This document shows, in pieces, positions 21,809 to 38,204 of a stretch of 64,000 bases of DNA; position 1 is the first letter of the stretch, and each line of letters begins with the position of its first letter. Origin of the DNA: Scylla paramamosain (lineage: Eukaryota > Arthropoda > Malacostraca > Decapoda > Portunidae); NCBI RefSeq assembly GCF_035594125.1, contig NW_026973669.1, positions 112,501 through 176,500 of the forward strand, in the 5' to 3' direction. The notes under the pieces were generated by a model that saw only the letters and a list, made by a program, of their open reading frames with translations, did no database searches and was not told the DNA's origin. Made by a program: the position numbers and the translations under genes.

Positions 21809-22604
21809 AGTGCCTGAAGGTGGTCGCCATAAAAAATGTTAACATCTTAGTGATTATCCTGGGCCTGCGTAGTTAAGAGCCCGCAAAACGCGTTTTTTTT
21901 TTTTTTTTAAACCGTGTTGAGGGAACATCAGAGATTTTCAGGGAGGACGAATATAAAGCTCCGCTTTTGTGTAATAAACCGCAATACAATATGATCAAAC
22001 TAATTGAAACTTTTTCACAGGGTTGCTTTGATTTAAATCAAATAATTTAAATCAAGTGACAGTAAAAAATAACGACAAATCAAAATGAAAAATACTGTAT
22101 TAAAAATTATTTAAGTAATGTTGAGTAAATATCGTGATTTAAATCAAAATTAATTATACTGCATTAAAATGATTTAAGCGTTATATTGAGAATATAATAC
22201 ATAGTGATTTAAAGTTTCTCCTGTTAGTAATACAGAAATATTGTTAATCTATTGAATATTGGAGAAATGTTAATACAGAAATATTGTTAATCTATTGAAT
22301 ATTGGAGAAATGTTAATCTGTCACCAAAACCTTAAAAATACTTAAAACCCATGTCACTTCAAGTACAACTTTTAAAAGAGTGTTTCTCCTATCAATAATG
22401 CAGAAATGTTAATCTGTCACCAAAACCTTAAAAAATACTCCATATCTGTGCCCCTTGTTGACACACACACAGACAGACAGACATAAAGACACAGACACAT
22501 ACCTCACTGGCAGCCAGCAGTCTACTAGTTATCTCGTCACCTACAGCCCACTTCTTGTTCTCCATCACAGTTGTTAGGGCTAGTTCATGGGTCACCTGCA
22601 ACAA

Positions 22605-22605
<1 letters not shown>
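21809..22605. other. Short LTR-element leader, then AT-rich direct repeats
   Basis: About 70 bases after the PBS look like retroelement leader. Then TTTAAATC-rich DNA and a 43-bp direct repeat at 22228-22316 (units contain ATACAGAAATATTGTTAATC), with a third partial echo at 22400-22440. No gene. Confidence 0.6.
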
Positions 22606-22669
<64 letters not shown>

Positions 22670-22822
22670 TGGTGGTGGTGGTGGTGGTGGTGGTGATGAT
22701 AGTAGTAATAGTAATGGTGGTGGTGGTGGTAGTAGTGGTGGTGGTAGTAGTGGTGGTAGTAGTAGTGGTGGTGGTGGTTGTGGTGGTGGTGGTGGTGGTA
22801 GTAGTAGTGGTGGTGGTGGTGA

Positions 22823-22873
<51 letters not shown>

Positions 22874-22978
22874 TGGTGGTACTGGTAGTGGTGGTGGCAG
22901 TGATAGTGGTGATGGTGGCGGTAGTGGTAGTGGTTGTTGTGGTGGTGGTGGTGGTGGTGGTACTGGTAATAGTGGTAG

Positions 22979-23009
<31 letters not shown>

Positions 23010-23150
23010 AGTAGTAGTAGTGGTGGTGGTGGTGGTGGTGGTAATGGTAATGATAGTGGTGGTGGTGATGTGGTAGTGGTGGTGGTGGTGGTGGTGATGG
23101 TAGTAGTGGTGGTGGTGGTGGTAATGGTGGTGGTGGTGGTGGTAATGGTG

Positions 23151-23211
<61 letters not shown>

Positions 23212-23213
23212 AT
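22606..23213. repeat. Trinucleotide repeat field (TAG/TGG)n
   Basis: About 600 bases of GTR trinucleotides: pure TAG at the two ends, mixed GGT/AGT/GAT inside. Long open frames on both strands here (poly-His/Tyr/Thr/Val) are products of the repeat, not genes. Confidence 0.97.
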
Positions 23214-23264
23214 CAAACAATTTTCTGAAAAAAAAGACCAGCAGACAAACCCAAAATCAAACAA

Positions 23265-23431
<167 letters not shown>

Positions 23432-23665
23432 AAATAAAATAATAAAGTAAACACAATTTTCCTCCACGTGAAAAATAAATTAAATAACAAACGAGCCATT
23501 ACAAAAGCACACAATTTAAACTGTCAGAAAGCACAATGGGCAGAAATGGTCTTTACGACGCCAGTACTTCACTCAGGTATTGAACACCACCACCGCATCA
23601 CTTTTCTCTCGCTTTCTTTTCTACACTACCAGCGTGACCCCCTCCACGCCCCTGCCATCCACGCC

Positions 23666-23743
23666 AACCACTTCACACACATTAAGAAAATGAACCACTT
23701 CACACACATTAGGAAAATGAACCACTTCACACACATTAGGAAA

Positions 23744-23745
<2 letters not shown>
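23666..23745. repeat. 27-bp tandem repeat, three copies
   Basis: Units containing ACCACTTCACACACATTAGG start at 23666, 23693 and 23720 and run into a GA tract. Confidence 0.9.

Positions 23746-23747
<2 letters not shown>

Positions 23748-23815
<68 letters not shown>
23748..23815. repeat. (GA)n microsatellite
   Basis: About 68 bases of GA. Confidence 0.96.
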
Positions 23816-27000
<3,185 letters not shown>

Positions 27001-27380
27001 GAGAGAGAGGGAGAGAGAGAGAGAGAGAGAGGTTCATAATTGGTTGACTTTATATATATTAAGGACGTGGAGTAATTATATGATGCAAGGGAATGATCTT
27101 TAATAATTTCCATAGGATGATTGATAAGAATGCACCTCTGCTTCTGAAAGTATTGATTTTCATATCAGTATTAAACATTATTAGTATTTTTTTTTTTCAT
27201 TGTTATACTTTACTATAACACTGATTTCTTTTACCATTGTTAATATGTTTTGTAATTATTGTGTGTGTCAATTGTATTTTATAAGATGTATATGCCTCAG
27301 GATGAAAAAAGTCAATATCATCGTCATTACTATTATTTTTCATCATCTTCTTTTTATTATTATTAACATTATTATTATTA

Positions 27381-27426
<46 letters not shown>

Positions 27427-27537
27427 GTTTACGAGACTTCGTTTACAGCAGGGTCTAAGAGTGTGTGATGCCGGCCTGGTATATAGACAGATAAATTAAA
27501 TATAGCCAGACTATTACTATTATTATTATTATTATTG

Positions 27538-27604
<67 letters not shown>

Positions 27605-27889
27605 CACCATTGTTTGGCGTAGCGTGTAATTCCCTCCTCATCATTAGAGACACCTACGGAACAACAGGAAGACAGCCAAGGAAGACCAGAGTGTTGAGTT
27701 AAAAGCGATCAAGCGAAGGGGAAAGAAGAGCAAGACGTGTGTGTTTATTAATGCCACTTGTCAATATTCGCTGCTTCATGATCTGCTGCCACTCTTTCCT
27801 AACGTCTCATCTCATACGGGACTCTCCATGGATATTATCACTTTCCTGCTCCAAAATGATAATTTGACACTTGTGCTCAGTGTTAATAC

Positions 27890-27975
<86 letters not shown>

Positions 27976-28410
27976 AATACACTTAAGCAAGGGAGTTGGT
28001 TGTGTTTAGCTATAAAGCATATCAGTGTACTTTTTTTATTCTTTGATTTTTTTATTTTTTTTATTATATCGGTATAAATATAATACAAGGCTTCAGATAG
28101 TGTGCTTCATCTTTATTTATTTATTTTTTTATGTATATTTTCTACGGCGTGTTTACTTTTTTTTTTTTTCTCAGTCCAACATTATGAACGACTGAACAAT
28201 ATCGAACAAAGGCGTCTGTGTTGAGTCTTGTTATTGGTCAGTGCTAAACCCTTCCCAGTCTTTCCCATTCTTTCTCTTCGATTCTCCTTCATTCATCTTC
28301 TTTCCCTTCCTCTTGTCTTCCTGCAGGGCTCCTTGTCATTAGTTATGGAGCGGTGACGCACACTATCAAGCTTGCTATTTTTTTTTCTGTCCTTGGCCAT
28401 CATTTAGCTG
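27001..28410. other. Microsatellite-rich spacer
   Basis: (GA)n 27001-27031, (ATT)n 27355-27426, (ATT)n 27511-27536 followed by (CTA)n 27538-27602, (CT)n 27891-27970. The rest shows no gene. Confidence 0.85.
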
Positions 28411-28554
28411 GAGGAGGCAGTAGACACCTGCCGAGACGATAATTACTCCCAGTGAGATCTAAAGCATTGTCCAGGGGGTGCTGTGAACTTATCATTAAAC
28501 CCAGCTGAATGTTTCCCTTTGTGTCTCACAATACAAGGGTAGTCACAGCCTGCC
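28411..28554 (+). repeat. A2-type leader module next to LINE B copy B2
   Basis: Same module as 10741-10890 (GAGGAGGCAGTA...CACAGCCTGCC), with an 8-base insertion and about 12-base deletion relative to it. It stops where B2 starts. Confidence 0.75.
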
Positions 28555-29476
28555 CTCTAAAGACAATTCTCTTCCTTCACACAAAACTACAAGCACCTAA
28601 TAACACACACCCTTCACTCAAAACTTTCAAAATTTTCATGGCGACTCCTACACCAGCCTCGGAGTCCCCATCTGGGGAGGGGACCATAAATATCCCCAGG
28701 TCGGACTGCCTTTCTGTCGACGACCCTAAGTGTCTTGACACCCCCCTCAACTTTTTCTTCATTAACTTTTGCAACATTCGCGGTCTAAGATCTAATTTTC
28801 AATCTGTAGAACATTACCCCTCCTCTTCTAAACCTCATCTTCTTTTCCTCACTGAAACTCATGTATCTGAGGCAACTGACAGTAGCCCTTTTCTGTTCCC
28901 TCCTACTTTCTCTATCCTCATTTTCGATCCAAAGCTGGATGCTGCGTTTATGTGCGCAGACTTAACCTGCACTCGTGCCCACGCTCTTGAATCTTCCGAG
29001 TTTTCCACCATCTGGCTACGACTACAGAGTCACTCTCAATCTAAATTTATCTGTGCTGTATACCTTTCACCTAACTCCTCTGACTATAAGAAATTTTTTG
29101 ACTACTTAACTTCCAAAGTGGAGCACATTCTGACCCTCTTCCCTTTTGCAGAGATCTCCATTCTTGGAGACTTCAATGTTTACCACCAGCTTTGGATTTC
29201 CTCTCCCTTCACTGACCATCCTGGTGAACTAGCCTTCAACTTTGTTATCCTCCACGACTTAGAGCAATTGGTACAACACCCTACTCGTATTCCTGACCGT
29301 CTTGGAGATACACCCAACATTCTTGACCTTTACCTGACCTCTAATCTTTCTGCTTATGCTGTCACCCTTTCTTCTCCGTTGGGCTCCTCCGATCACAATC
29401 TCATATCTGTATCTTGTCCCATCGCTCCAATCCCTCCTCAGGATCCCCCTAAGAAAAGATGCCTCTGGCGTTTTGT
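28555..29476 (+). mobile_element. LINE B copy B2: 5' end with endonuclease
   Basis: The best-preserved 5' end of family B in the window. It starts CTCTAAAGAC and continues through the endonuclease, stopping abruptly at TGGCGTTTTG, the same codons at which copy B1 rejoins after its deletion. No reverse transcriptase follows. Confidence 0.85.
28638..29476 (+). pseudogene. LINE B endonuclease (ORF2 N-terminus), truncated
   Basis: ATG at 28638 gives [15 protein letters not shown], matched by the MATQ start in copy B1, so I choose this start although the frame is open from 28509. APE-type motifs: [20 protein letters not shown] (catalytic Glu), [18 protein letters not shown] and GSSDHNLIS (catalytic Asp-His). 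A short in-frame loss removes a few residues around AAFMCADL compared with the longer form in other copies. The protein would nick target DNA for the LINE. It breaks off after KKRCLWRF, then reads a few unrelated codons to a stop at 29514. Confidence 0.85.
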
Positions 29477-29613
29477 CGACCAGAATTTGTACCAGTCTAT
29501 CTCCGAACAGAAGTGACCTGGTTTAGCCTCGTTCCGTAACCTGGTGATCACGTGACAAGGCAATTAGCGATGCTATCTGTCGCTAGTGATGTAAACGAAT
29601 GGTGGTTGTGTCG

Positions 29614-29644
<31 letters not shown>

Positions 29645-29648
29645 GCTG

Positions 29649-29694
<46 letters not shown>

Positions 29695-30656
29695 TTCGTA
29701 AATTATTCAATAATTTTCTATCTGTCTTTTTGGTTAATTTTTGTCTAATCTGTTAATTTGCTGTTTGTCTTACCTATTTCATGAAACTCCTCTTCATTTC
29801 AGCTTCATTTGTATTTTTTACGTCCTCCTCCTCCTCCTCCCCCTCCTCCTCCTCCTCCTCCTCCTCCTCCTCCTCCTCCTCCTCCTCCTCTTCACATCTT
29901 CTTCCTTTACATCAATTTCTAGCATTTCTTCTTTTCCTCTTACTTCCTCCTCCTCCTTCTCCTCCTCCTTCAATTGACCTTTGGAACGTGACCTGCATGC
30001 GTGAAAAACAAGGTCAAGTCACCGGATGTTTAATTAGCGTATATGTTTGTTAAGCTCTTGCTGGTGTTGCTGTTGTTATTGTTATTGTCGCTGTTCTTGT
30101 TTTTGTTATTGTTGTTGGTGCCGTTAGTGGTGGTGGTGGCGCCAGGTTATTCCTGTGGCTCCACAAGATAGCTATCACCATGGCTGCAGTACGGACGCAC
30201 ATATTCATAGCTAGTACATAAAATGTGACCCGTCTACTTCCTTACCTGGCTACATATTGCATCCATAATTCTTCCATCCACACGTACGTACTCACACAGT
30301 AAACATTTGCTTATGAAATTTCAAAGCCTTTTCACGTTTACAGTCTAAGAAAAGATCAATGTTTGTCTGGAGTGAAAAAAAAAAGGCAGCTGAGAAAAGC
30401 GTGAGGGTGAGGTGCGGAGGGGTGAGCAGCCTGGACACAAGTGGGCCTTAGCGACGACGGGCGGCCTCAAGGCGAAGGCTCTGCTGAATGGGTGAAGGAG
30501 GCGCCAGACGAGTTTGAGAGAAATCATGGCGGTGTTTCAGGGTTCAGCGTGAGACGCTGTGAAGAGCAGGGAGGCCACGACAACGCGTTGGCAGGTTGGA
30601 CGAGCGATGGGAGAGGGAACAGTTAAGAAAAACTCCACTACTTGACGGGATGGTAC

Positions 30657-30659
<3 letters not shown>
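29477..30659. other. Microsatellite-rich spacer
   Basis: (GTT)n 29613-29643, (CT)n 29651-29691, (CCT)n 29823-29891. A hydrophilic open frame at 30441-30626 has no recognised domain or splice sites and is not called. Confidence 0.75.

Positions 30660-30723
<64 letters not shown>
30660..30723. repeat. (GA)n microsatellite
   Basis: 64 bases of GA. Confidence 0.96.
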
Positions 30724-30725
<2 letters not shown>

Positions 30726-31724
30726 ATTATTTACCAATATTTACATTTTTAACTATTAATCAGCCTCTTTTGCACCTCATGAAAGTTAAGAAAGAACACT
30801 TTAAAATACCATGATATAAAACACAATACAACGCAATACACCGCCTAAGGATGCACGCAGTTCCCCCCTCCACCCGCCCTAACGTCAGAGTAACAAGTCC
30901 CGCCTGCCAAAACAACTGCCAACCTAAAGCGTGTGTGATTTATTTATCCTCTCTGTGAACTGTTGGCATCACCTTCATTCATCCCTCACTGGTTCTAAGG
31001 GGAATGAGAAGAGAAGAGTGAGAGAGGAAAGAGCAGAAGCAGAAGAAACGAAAAACCTGTGATGAACCAGGATCCAACGCTCCAGCTCAGAGGTAAGAGG
31101 CAGGGAAAGGAAAGAAGGAAGGCTTGAGAGAAAAAGCAATATTGACTTACTGCCTCAGACGAGGCAAAAGGCGGGGCTAGGTTGTGCTGTGCTGTGGTGT
31201 GGTGTGGTGTACAAGTATGTATCCCGATCGACATGGAGCTTTAAAATCCATCAACTTCCCTACTGCTTTAAATTTAAGATTCATCACATAGCAACGTTCA
31301 TATTTCCCTCATATACATCCAGTAGCATCACAACGATACATTTGCTACTTGGCGAATACCGAAAGTTTCCTTTATGAGGGAAAAAACCACACGGAATTGA
31401 AGAAAATCTGAGTAAGCCACAGACACACCGGAACCTTTGACGAGCTAACCCCAGCGTCCACAGGACACTCGACGCGGCCTCGTGAAAGCCCATCACTTTC
31501 ACAAGGATTGCCCTTCCCATCCTGTCAGGATCTGTTGGGAGGTGACAGGCTCTTCCTGGCCAGGCAGTCTCCGGGACAGACGAGGGGATTCCTTCCCTGA
31601 ATGAAGGATTAGCGAGAGGTTATTGAGAGGAGCGTGTGTCCTCGGGAGGTGAGTGGTGGGAGCAGGACAGACATAAGGGAAGTGTATGTCTTCAGGTAGT
31701 ACGAACGAACTTGTCGAAGAGGTC

Positions 31725-31774
<50 letters not shown>

Positions 31775-31988
31775 GGTGGTGCATTCCTCCCTCTCCTCCA
31801 AGCGTGAACTAAGTGGTGGGTGTGTCGAGGGAGAAATGGCAGGGCGCGGAGTGGGTGCGTATCGCGTGTTGGTATTCCACTCCAGCTGACGTGGGTACTG
31901 TGCCTCAACAATTGTTTTGCCACAACGAAAGTCACAGAGATTTATATCAAGTTCCTCCCTCGCTCTCTGTCCATCCCTTTGTTTATAG

Positions 31989-32081
<93 letters not shown>

Positions 32082-33374
32082 TGTGTGTGTGTGTGAGTGT
32101 GTGTATTTCGCCATTGTGTGTCTGTATCGCAGCACCAAAGTCACTATTTGTTCTGTGCAGGTGAGGCAGGGAGGCGAGGCAACGCAGAGCCTGCCTTCCT
32201 AGACCGGAACTCTGTGATAATGTAATTTTCGGCAGACTTCAGAGACAACAGGCGTAGATGAAGTGCTTTAGATACAAGAATGCACGCACACTAAGGTGAG
32301 TGGCGTGCAGCCAGTGGGATGAATGGCTGCGTCAGGGACTGTTCATTCATAGCAGAGTTTTTAAGTATGAGTAATTGAAACCAAAATCATGACAAACTTT
32401 GCATTCGGTCACACTAAACGCAGCCATCTCCAGGTGAACTCTCTCACACTGGTCTGGCGCCATGCATTCCGTTCTACCCAGCAAGATTACACACTGCCTC
32501 AGCGTTACATGGCATCGCGGTGCAACGAATGAGAGCTGCATATGACTCCATTCTTTGAGTCTCCACTCTTGTCATGCACACAATGTTACACGCCGACACA
32601 AAGAAGGAGCAAATTACAGTTGCTTTCTATAATGTTCTCGAAATCGTGGTGCATTATTCGAGTTGGCTGTTCATTATATTTGCTGTTCCTGGGTCGTTGC
32701 ATTAGAGCTTTGCTGCAGCTTACTTATCTCATATTTCATTGCTTGAACAACATTCTTCATACAATGCTATGGTATATATCAATGCTAGCGGGGTCCCTGA
32801 GTAAACCAAGGTATGATAATTTAACTAATGCAACGTTTGATAAAGTATAGTTAGGAGGAGGAGGAGGAGGAGGAGGAGGAGCAAGAGCAGGAGGAGGAGG
32901 AGGAGGAGGAGGAGGAGGAGGAGCAAGAGCAGGAGGAGGAGGAGGAGGAGGAGGAGGAGGAGGAGGAGGAGGAGGAGGAAGGAAGGAGGTGTAGAGGACC
33001 CACTCCCCTCTCACTCTCCCTCTCACAATCACCCTCACTGCCACATCTCCACTTCTCCTCCTCTCTCACACCTCTTACTTCTCCTCTTGTCTCTCTCTCT
33101 GTCATTTTTTTTTTTTTATCCAAATCCGTGACCTACCCACTCCCCTTTCACTCTCACTCTCACATCTCCATTTCTCTTCCTCTCTCACTTCTCCCTTTCT
33201 CTCTCTTTCTTCCGACTTTTTAATCTATATCTGTCATCTACCCACTCCCCTCTTACTCTCACTCTTACTTTCACATGTCCATCTCTCTCCTGACCCACAA
33301 AATGTGTAGATGTGATATATATAAAATTAAATCATAAGCCCTTACCATGTGTTGTTATCCACACTATACTACAG
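30724..33374. other. Spacer with several microsatellites
   Basis: (TTG)n 31725-31761 running into (GTG)n 31760-31781, (GT)n 31991-32104 with few interruptions, (AGG)n 32851-32988. CT-rich 33000-33300 contains a loose repeat of CCCACTCCCCTCTCACTCTC. No gene recognised. Confidence 0.8.
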
Positions 33375-33475
33375 CGTGGCCGCTCCCCAGGAAATATGCA
33401 AGAATAAACTGGGACGTCCATCCATACTGTGCTCCAGTTGTCGTTATGACCAACTCCCTCCTTGAGCCTCTAAGG
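33375..33475 (+). CDS. Candidate internal exon (low confidence)
   Basis: Preceded by a CAG acceptor and followed by GTAAGC. The only open frame starts in phase 2 (WPLPRKYARINWDVHPYC...LLEPLR) and ends in phase 0, matching the next candidate exon. I recognise no domain. A 33-codon open frame can occur by chance, so this rests mainly on the two matching splice sites. Confidence 0.2.
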
Positions 33476-33537
33476 GTAAGCTAAGTGATGAGGGCGGCCT
33501 GGTGAAATAAATACTTGCACGGGTCGTCCCCTACCAG

Positions 33538-33624
33538 GTGGACCCAGGCGGCGAATGCAGCAACAGCCGCGCCAAGCTCTACCGCGCCCCATCCCACGCC
33601 CCCCCACGCGCACTGCACACCTAG
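33538..33624 (+). CDS. Candidate terminal exon (low confidence)
   Basis: Follows a 62-base putative intron ending in a pyrimidine-rich CCCCTACCAG. Phase 0 frame VDPGGECSNSRAKLYRAPS...ALHT then TAG at 33622-33624. GC-rich third positions resemble the candidate exon at 46178. No family recognised. Confidence 0.22.
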   Translation: MDPGGECSNSRAKLYRAPSHAPPRALHT

Positions 33625-34247
33625 TTATTTACTTAATCGATATCACCTCTTACGTTCTTGATTTAATTACATACTGTCATACCTTTCCCTCTCGATGCAC
33701 AGAAATTCACTGGCGACGCAATGCTACTTCAGTTACGAGTACATGTATAAACGCTATGGTACACTGTGTACGTGGAGGAATGTGTGCGTTGTGCTGTCAA
33801 GTGCTGATGCGTGTGTTGCGTGGGTGGCACACATGAAGCCCGTGCTGGATTGTGTGGGCGGCAGTATTAGTGATGATTCCCTCTGACCCACAATGCCGCT
33901 TGGTGGCCGCCTCATCCTCGAGACACTGGCACCAAGACGCGCCATTTTGAGCTATACGGAGATGTGCAGCACATGACCTGCCCCAGCAAGCCGTGAATGT
34001 GCCCCGATGTCCTCACTGTGGTCCCTGAACAAGCCACACGCGACCCGCGCAGCCACGTGACCGTCAGTTGCGCAACCAGCATTGGAGGCAGGTTACATGT
34101 TTTCCCTTTGCTACAAAAAAAAAAAATACTAACATGGAAATAACATAAAATACATCCATGAAGTGACGAAGAATCTGTATGTATTGTGAAGATCTTTTTT
34201 GCGTGAGCGAGGCCGATGAGGGAAGGAGGCCAGCCAAGGGCACAAAA

Positions 34248-34321
<74 letters not shown>

Positions 34322-34651
34322 AAACAATACAGCGGAGTGTTACTAAAGACTTTTAAAAGGAGAGTTGGGATGAGAATCTCTGCTTAGACAGTTAATGCAC
34401 CCCTACCCCCAAATCCAGAAGCCCTATATACTGTATACAGGGAGGGAAAAGATGCCTAAATAGAAGTTAGCATCTCCGAGACGGGGGCACTTAAATGTAG
34501 CCAACACCATCACGCAGACGCAGCCCCCCCTGAGCCACCACACCTCATTACCTGAACCTTGTACACAGCCTCGTGAACCATTGTGATGGCTGCAGGCGTG
34601 TGTTTTACTACCCAGGCAGCTTCGTATTCCCACGCCTTATTACTCCCTGTG

Positions 34652-34746
<95 letters not shown>

Positions 34747-36165
34747 TCTTATGAAAGAAACAAGTGAGAACCTGAACCACAAAACATGATTAACTTAACA
34801 AATGTGACGGAAGAAAGATAAAAGAGTACAAAGCAATGTAGCGAAACAATACGAACACCTTTAAAATTACCCTGGAGTCGAGGCATCACTGTGGTGGGGA
34901 AACTGAGCCAGAAATTACCCCTCGCGGCAACAGTAAGCGTTCCAGGTCTACTCTGCCTTTATTCCGGCCTCGCTCTTCACCTGCACCGCCCGGGTCCAAA
35001 AGAGGAGAGATTAACGCGGCGGAAAAATGCTTTATATTCTTTTTAGAGAAACGCTGCTCCGGGGAGACGTAAAAGTGTCTTAAAATGCTGGCACGGTCTT
35101 AAGAGTGTTTAAGCAACTCGAGTATCTTTCCTTATCCTCATTTCAGGGAAGAAAAGTAAAAATTAAGTTAAAGGCGACCAAAACTTTTCTTTATTTTTAT
35201 TTTATTTGTTATGAGCGATATCGCCTGGCAGAGAGTTAGCACTTACTTAAATTATGGAGTGCCGTGCTGTGTAAATCAGGAACAGGCCGGCCACACAGCT
35301 GACTATCGGTGCCTTCTGACAAACGGAGATGCGTTAACTTCATCTACTAGTACATTTTATAAAAAGAAATATTATATACAGTACTATATTATGCATTGAT
35401 TAGTTTGGGGTCTCAGGAATGTTTGTTGTGTGTCACCTATTTATATTTGCAACGTACGCACTCCTGGAACACAGCAAGGATAAAAGAAGCAAGATTCAAA
35501 TACGTTCGTGCACAAAGTTTCCCTTTATATCTTCCTCCCACACAGAAACAAGTCAAGGACACAATTCCGAGAGTTTGCTACACTTGCACCCAGTAAAAGT
35601 AAGAGAGGAAGATGTGGAAGCTCCAGATGCCATCTATTACAAATCCCGGTAGTAATCACAGCCAGACATATGAATAAACAAACTCTTGGTGTGGAAGATG
35701 AAATGAGGTCTGTGGTGTGCGGTGGCAGAGACCCTCCCTCTGCCCCACACTCTCCCACGCCTCGGCTGGCCAGCGTCTTCACATAATATTAGCGAGGAAG
35801 CTTGAGGGTTTGGCGGCGCATCTATTGACATCCTGGCTGGCTGGCGGGGCAATATATTATGCTTCATATCGCACCTCTACCTGGAGTATCTTAAAGCCAT
35901 ATGTCTCCGGCACACGTTTCCGATAACCTGACGATGAGTGGGGGAGCAAATCACCTCCCTGGCCCCTCGCCCCCTCCCATGCCCCTACTGCCGCTGCCAT
36001 TCACCTGCTCCGGCCGTGACCTCGTGCCACGGGTCATCAGGCGTCGCTATGTCAGGCCTCGCCGCCTCTTGCCGCTCAAGGCACAGACTTTGAAGAGGAC
36101 AAGGATGATAAGACGCTGGGGCGTTGTAGGATGCGCCGGTGGTGGTGGGCGCCTACAGCTTTTGG
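33625..36165. other. Spacer, two long GA tracts
   Basis: (GA)n at 34250-34319 and 34655-34743. An Arg-rich open frame at 35901-36191 plus and a few others have no recognised domain. GC-rich islands at 33540-34080 and 35700-36150 without a supported gene. Confidence 0.6.
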
Positions 36166-36276
36166 TATTTTTTTTTTTTTTTTTTATGTAAGAAGGACAC
36201 TGGCCAAGGGCAACAAAAATCTAATAAAAAAAATGCCCACTGAAATGCCAGTCCCATAAAAGGGTCAAATCAGTGG

Positions 36277-37493
36277 TCAAAAATTGATGAATAAGTGTCT
36301 TGAAACCTCCCACTTGAAGGAATTCAAGTCATAGGAAGGTGGAAATACAGAAGCAGGCAGGGAGTTCCAGAGTTTACCAGAGAAAGGGATGAATGATTGA
36401 GAATACTGGTTAACTCTTGCATTTGAGAGGTGGACAGAATAGGGGTGAGAGAAAGAAGAAAGTCTTGTGCAGCGAGGCCGCGGAAGGAGGAGAGGTATGC
36501 AGTTAGCAAGATCAGAAGAGCAGTTAGCATGAAAATAGCGGTAGAAGACAGCTACATATGCAACATTGCGGCGGTGAGAGAGAGGCTGAAGACAATCAGT
36601 TAGAGGAGAGGAGTTCATGAGACGAAAAGCTTTTGATTCCACCCTGTCTAGAAGAGCAGTATGAGTGGAACCCCCCCTAAACATGTGAAGCGTACTCCAT
36701 ACATGGACGGATAAGGCCCTTGTACAGAGTTAGCAGCTGGGGGGTGAGAAAAACTGGCGGAGACGTCTCAGAACACCTAACTTCATAGAAGCTGTTTTAG
36801 CTAAAGATGAGATGTGAAGTTTCCAGTTCAGATTGTAAGTGAAGGACAGACCGAGGATGTTCAGTGTAGAAGAGGGGGACAGTTGAGTGTCATTGAAGAA
36901 GAGGGGATAGTTGTCTGGAAGGTTGTGTTGGGTTGATAGATGGAGGAAATGAGTTTTTGAGGGATTGAACAATACCAAGTTTGCTCTGCCCCAATCAGAT
37001 ATTTTAAAAAGATCAGAAGTCAAGTGTTCTCTGGCTTCCCTGTGTGAAATGTTTACCTCCTGACGTCTATGAAAAGACGTGGAAAAGTGCAGGGTGGTAT
37101 CATCAGCGTAGGAGTGGATAGAGCAAGAAGTTTGGTTTAGAAGATCATTAATAATAAGAAGAGAGTGGGTGACAGGATAGAACCCTGAGGAACACCACTG
37201 TTAATAGATTTAGGAGAACAGTGACCGTCTACCATAGCAGCAATGGAACGGTCAGAAAGGAAACTTGAGATGAAGTTACAGAGAGAAGGATAGAAGCCGT
37301 AGGAGGGTAGTTTGGAAATCAAAGCTTTGTGCCAGACTCTATCAAAAACTTTTGATATGTCCAAGGCAACAGTAAAAGTTTCACCAAAATCTCTAAAAGA
37401 GATGACCAAGACTCAGTAAGGAAAGCCAGAAGATCAGCAGTAGAGCGGCCTTGACGGAACCCGTACTGGCGATCAGATAGAAGGTTGTGAAGT
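36277..37493 (-). pseudogene. LINE B reverse transcriptase, C-terminal two thirds (B3)
   Basis: Reading on the minus strand: RFGETF-like and VALDISKVFDRVWHKALISKLPSYGF (motif A) at about 37380-37300, GVPQGSILSPTLF (motif B) at about 37180, HSYADDTTLHFS (motif C, YADD) at about 37115, NLVLFNPSKTHFLHL, ILGLSFTYNLNWKLHI, then the C-terminal tail with KLWNSLPASVFPPSYDLNSF and a stop at 36277. Small indels split it into frames at 36277-36684, 36730-37023 and 37137-37409. The pattern is Jockey-like and the element has a poly(A) tail and no RNase H. Confidence 0.87.
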
Positions 37494-37494
37494 T

Positions 37495-37540
37495 GTCGTA
37501 ACCCTCCTCCTTACCTTTAAGGGAAGGCAGAGGTTACGCA
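37495..37540. repeat. Imperfect palindrome at the left end of the LTR-like element
   Basis: CGTAACC at 37497-37503 pairs with GGTTACG at about 37532-37538, with an inner CCTTACC/GGGAAGG arm around TTTAA. A potential hairpin of about 40 bases. Confidence 0.6.
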
Positions 37541-38072
37541 GGAACTGTACTAATTCTTTACATAACAAACACTACAAGATCTAAATCCAGGTAACCGAGA
37601 GTTAAGGCCGGGGTTCTCACAGTGGAGTAAGCCACAAACGCAGTTCAGAAACGTTAACACTATTTATTAACCAGTAGTTAACACATTTCACGATACTCGC
37701 AAGCAACGAAAGACCAGAATTCCACCACATTTTGAAATATATAATGACCTTTCGATAAATCTTGACGTCACTGTTCACTTTACTTTAGCAAGATTTTATC
37801 GACCAACTCAGGTCATTCAGTAACTTATAACACCATAACATGTAAGGACACACATAACATAATCACATAAAAGAATAATGAAATGTAACATCAAAATATT
37901 AGCACTACATGCGAAGTGCCACAAAAAAATATTAAAATCACTCTTCAAGATTCAGCATTATATCAACACATGGAAAATGACATAAAATATGTGGGGACCA
38001 CAGTATACTGAAACAACATTTTAAATCGAGACACAAAAGGCACTTAGGAAAAATCTTCTAAGTATTACTTAC

Positions 38073-38108
38073 GACCAAGACGAGGCAGAGAACGACTAGG
38101 AGCTTCAT
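38073..38108 (-). CDS. Mini-exon encoding a signal-peptide-like start inside the LTR-like element
   Basis: On the minus strand ATG at 38108 reads M-K-L-L-V-V-L-C-L-V-L-V in 12 codons and meets a perfect splice donor GTAAGT (38072-38067) in phase 0. Upstream at proper spacing are an initiator and TATA box. Crustacean and insect cuticle and other secreted protein genes commonly have a first exon that codes only the start of the signal peptide (family knowledge). A captured host promoter plus first exon is one reading; a chance frame in an LTR is the other. No second exon with an acceptor is recognised down to 37494. Confidence 0.4.
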
Positions 38109-38171
38109 GGTGCTGTCGAGTGGGAGCACCTTCCAGGAACTTGTAACACTCCACTCTTGGAGTCTAGTTAG

Positions 38172-38204
38172 GTCTGAGAGAATCGTTCGCTACTTCGCCT
38201 TATA
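38172..38204 (-). promoter_or_regulatory. TATA box and initiator
   Basis: TATAAGG at 38204-38198 (minus) and TCAGAC at 38177-38172 with its A about 29 bases downstream, the spacing of arthropod TATA-Inr promoters. The leader to the ATG would be about 67 bases. Confidence 0.55.

Noticed and set aside
30441..30626. 61-codon hydrophilic frame
   Set aside because: No homology recognised, no splice sites, short.
35901..36191. 96-codon Arg/Pro-rich frame ending next to LINE B copy B3
   Set aside because: GC-rich DNA gives long frames by chance; no domain or splice evidence.
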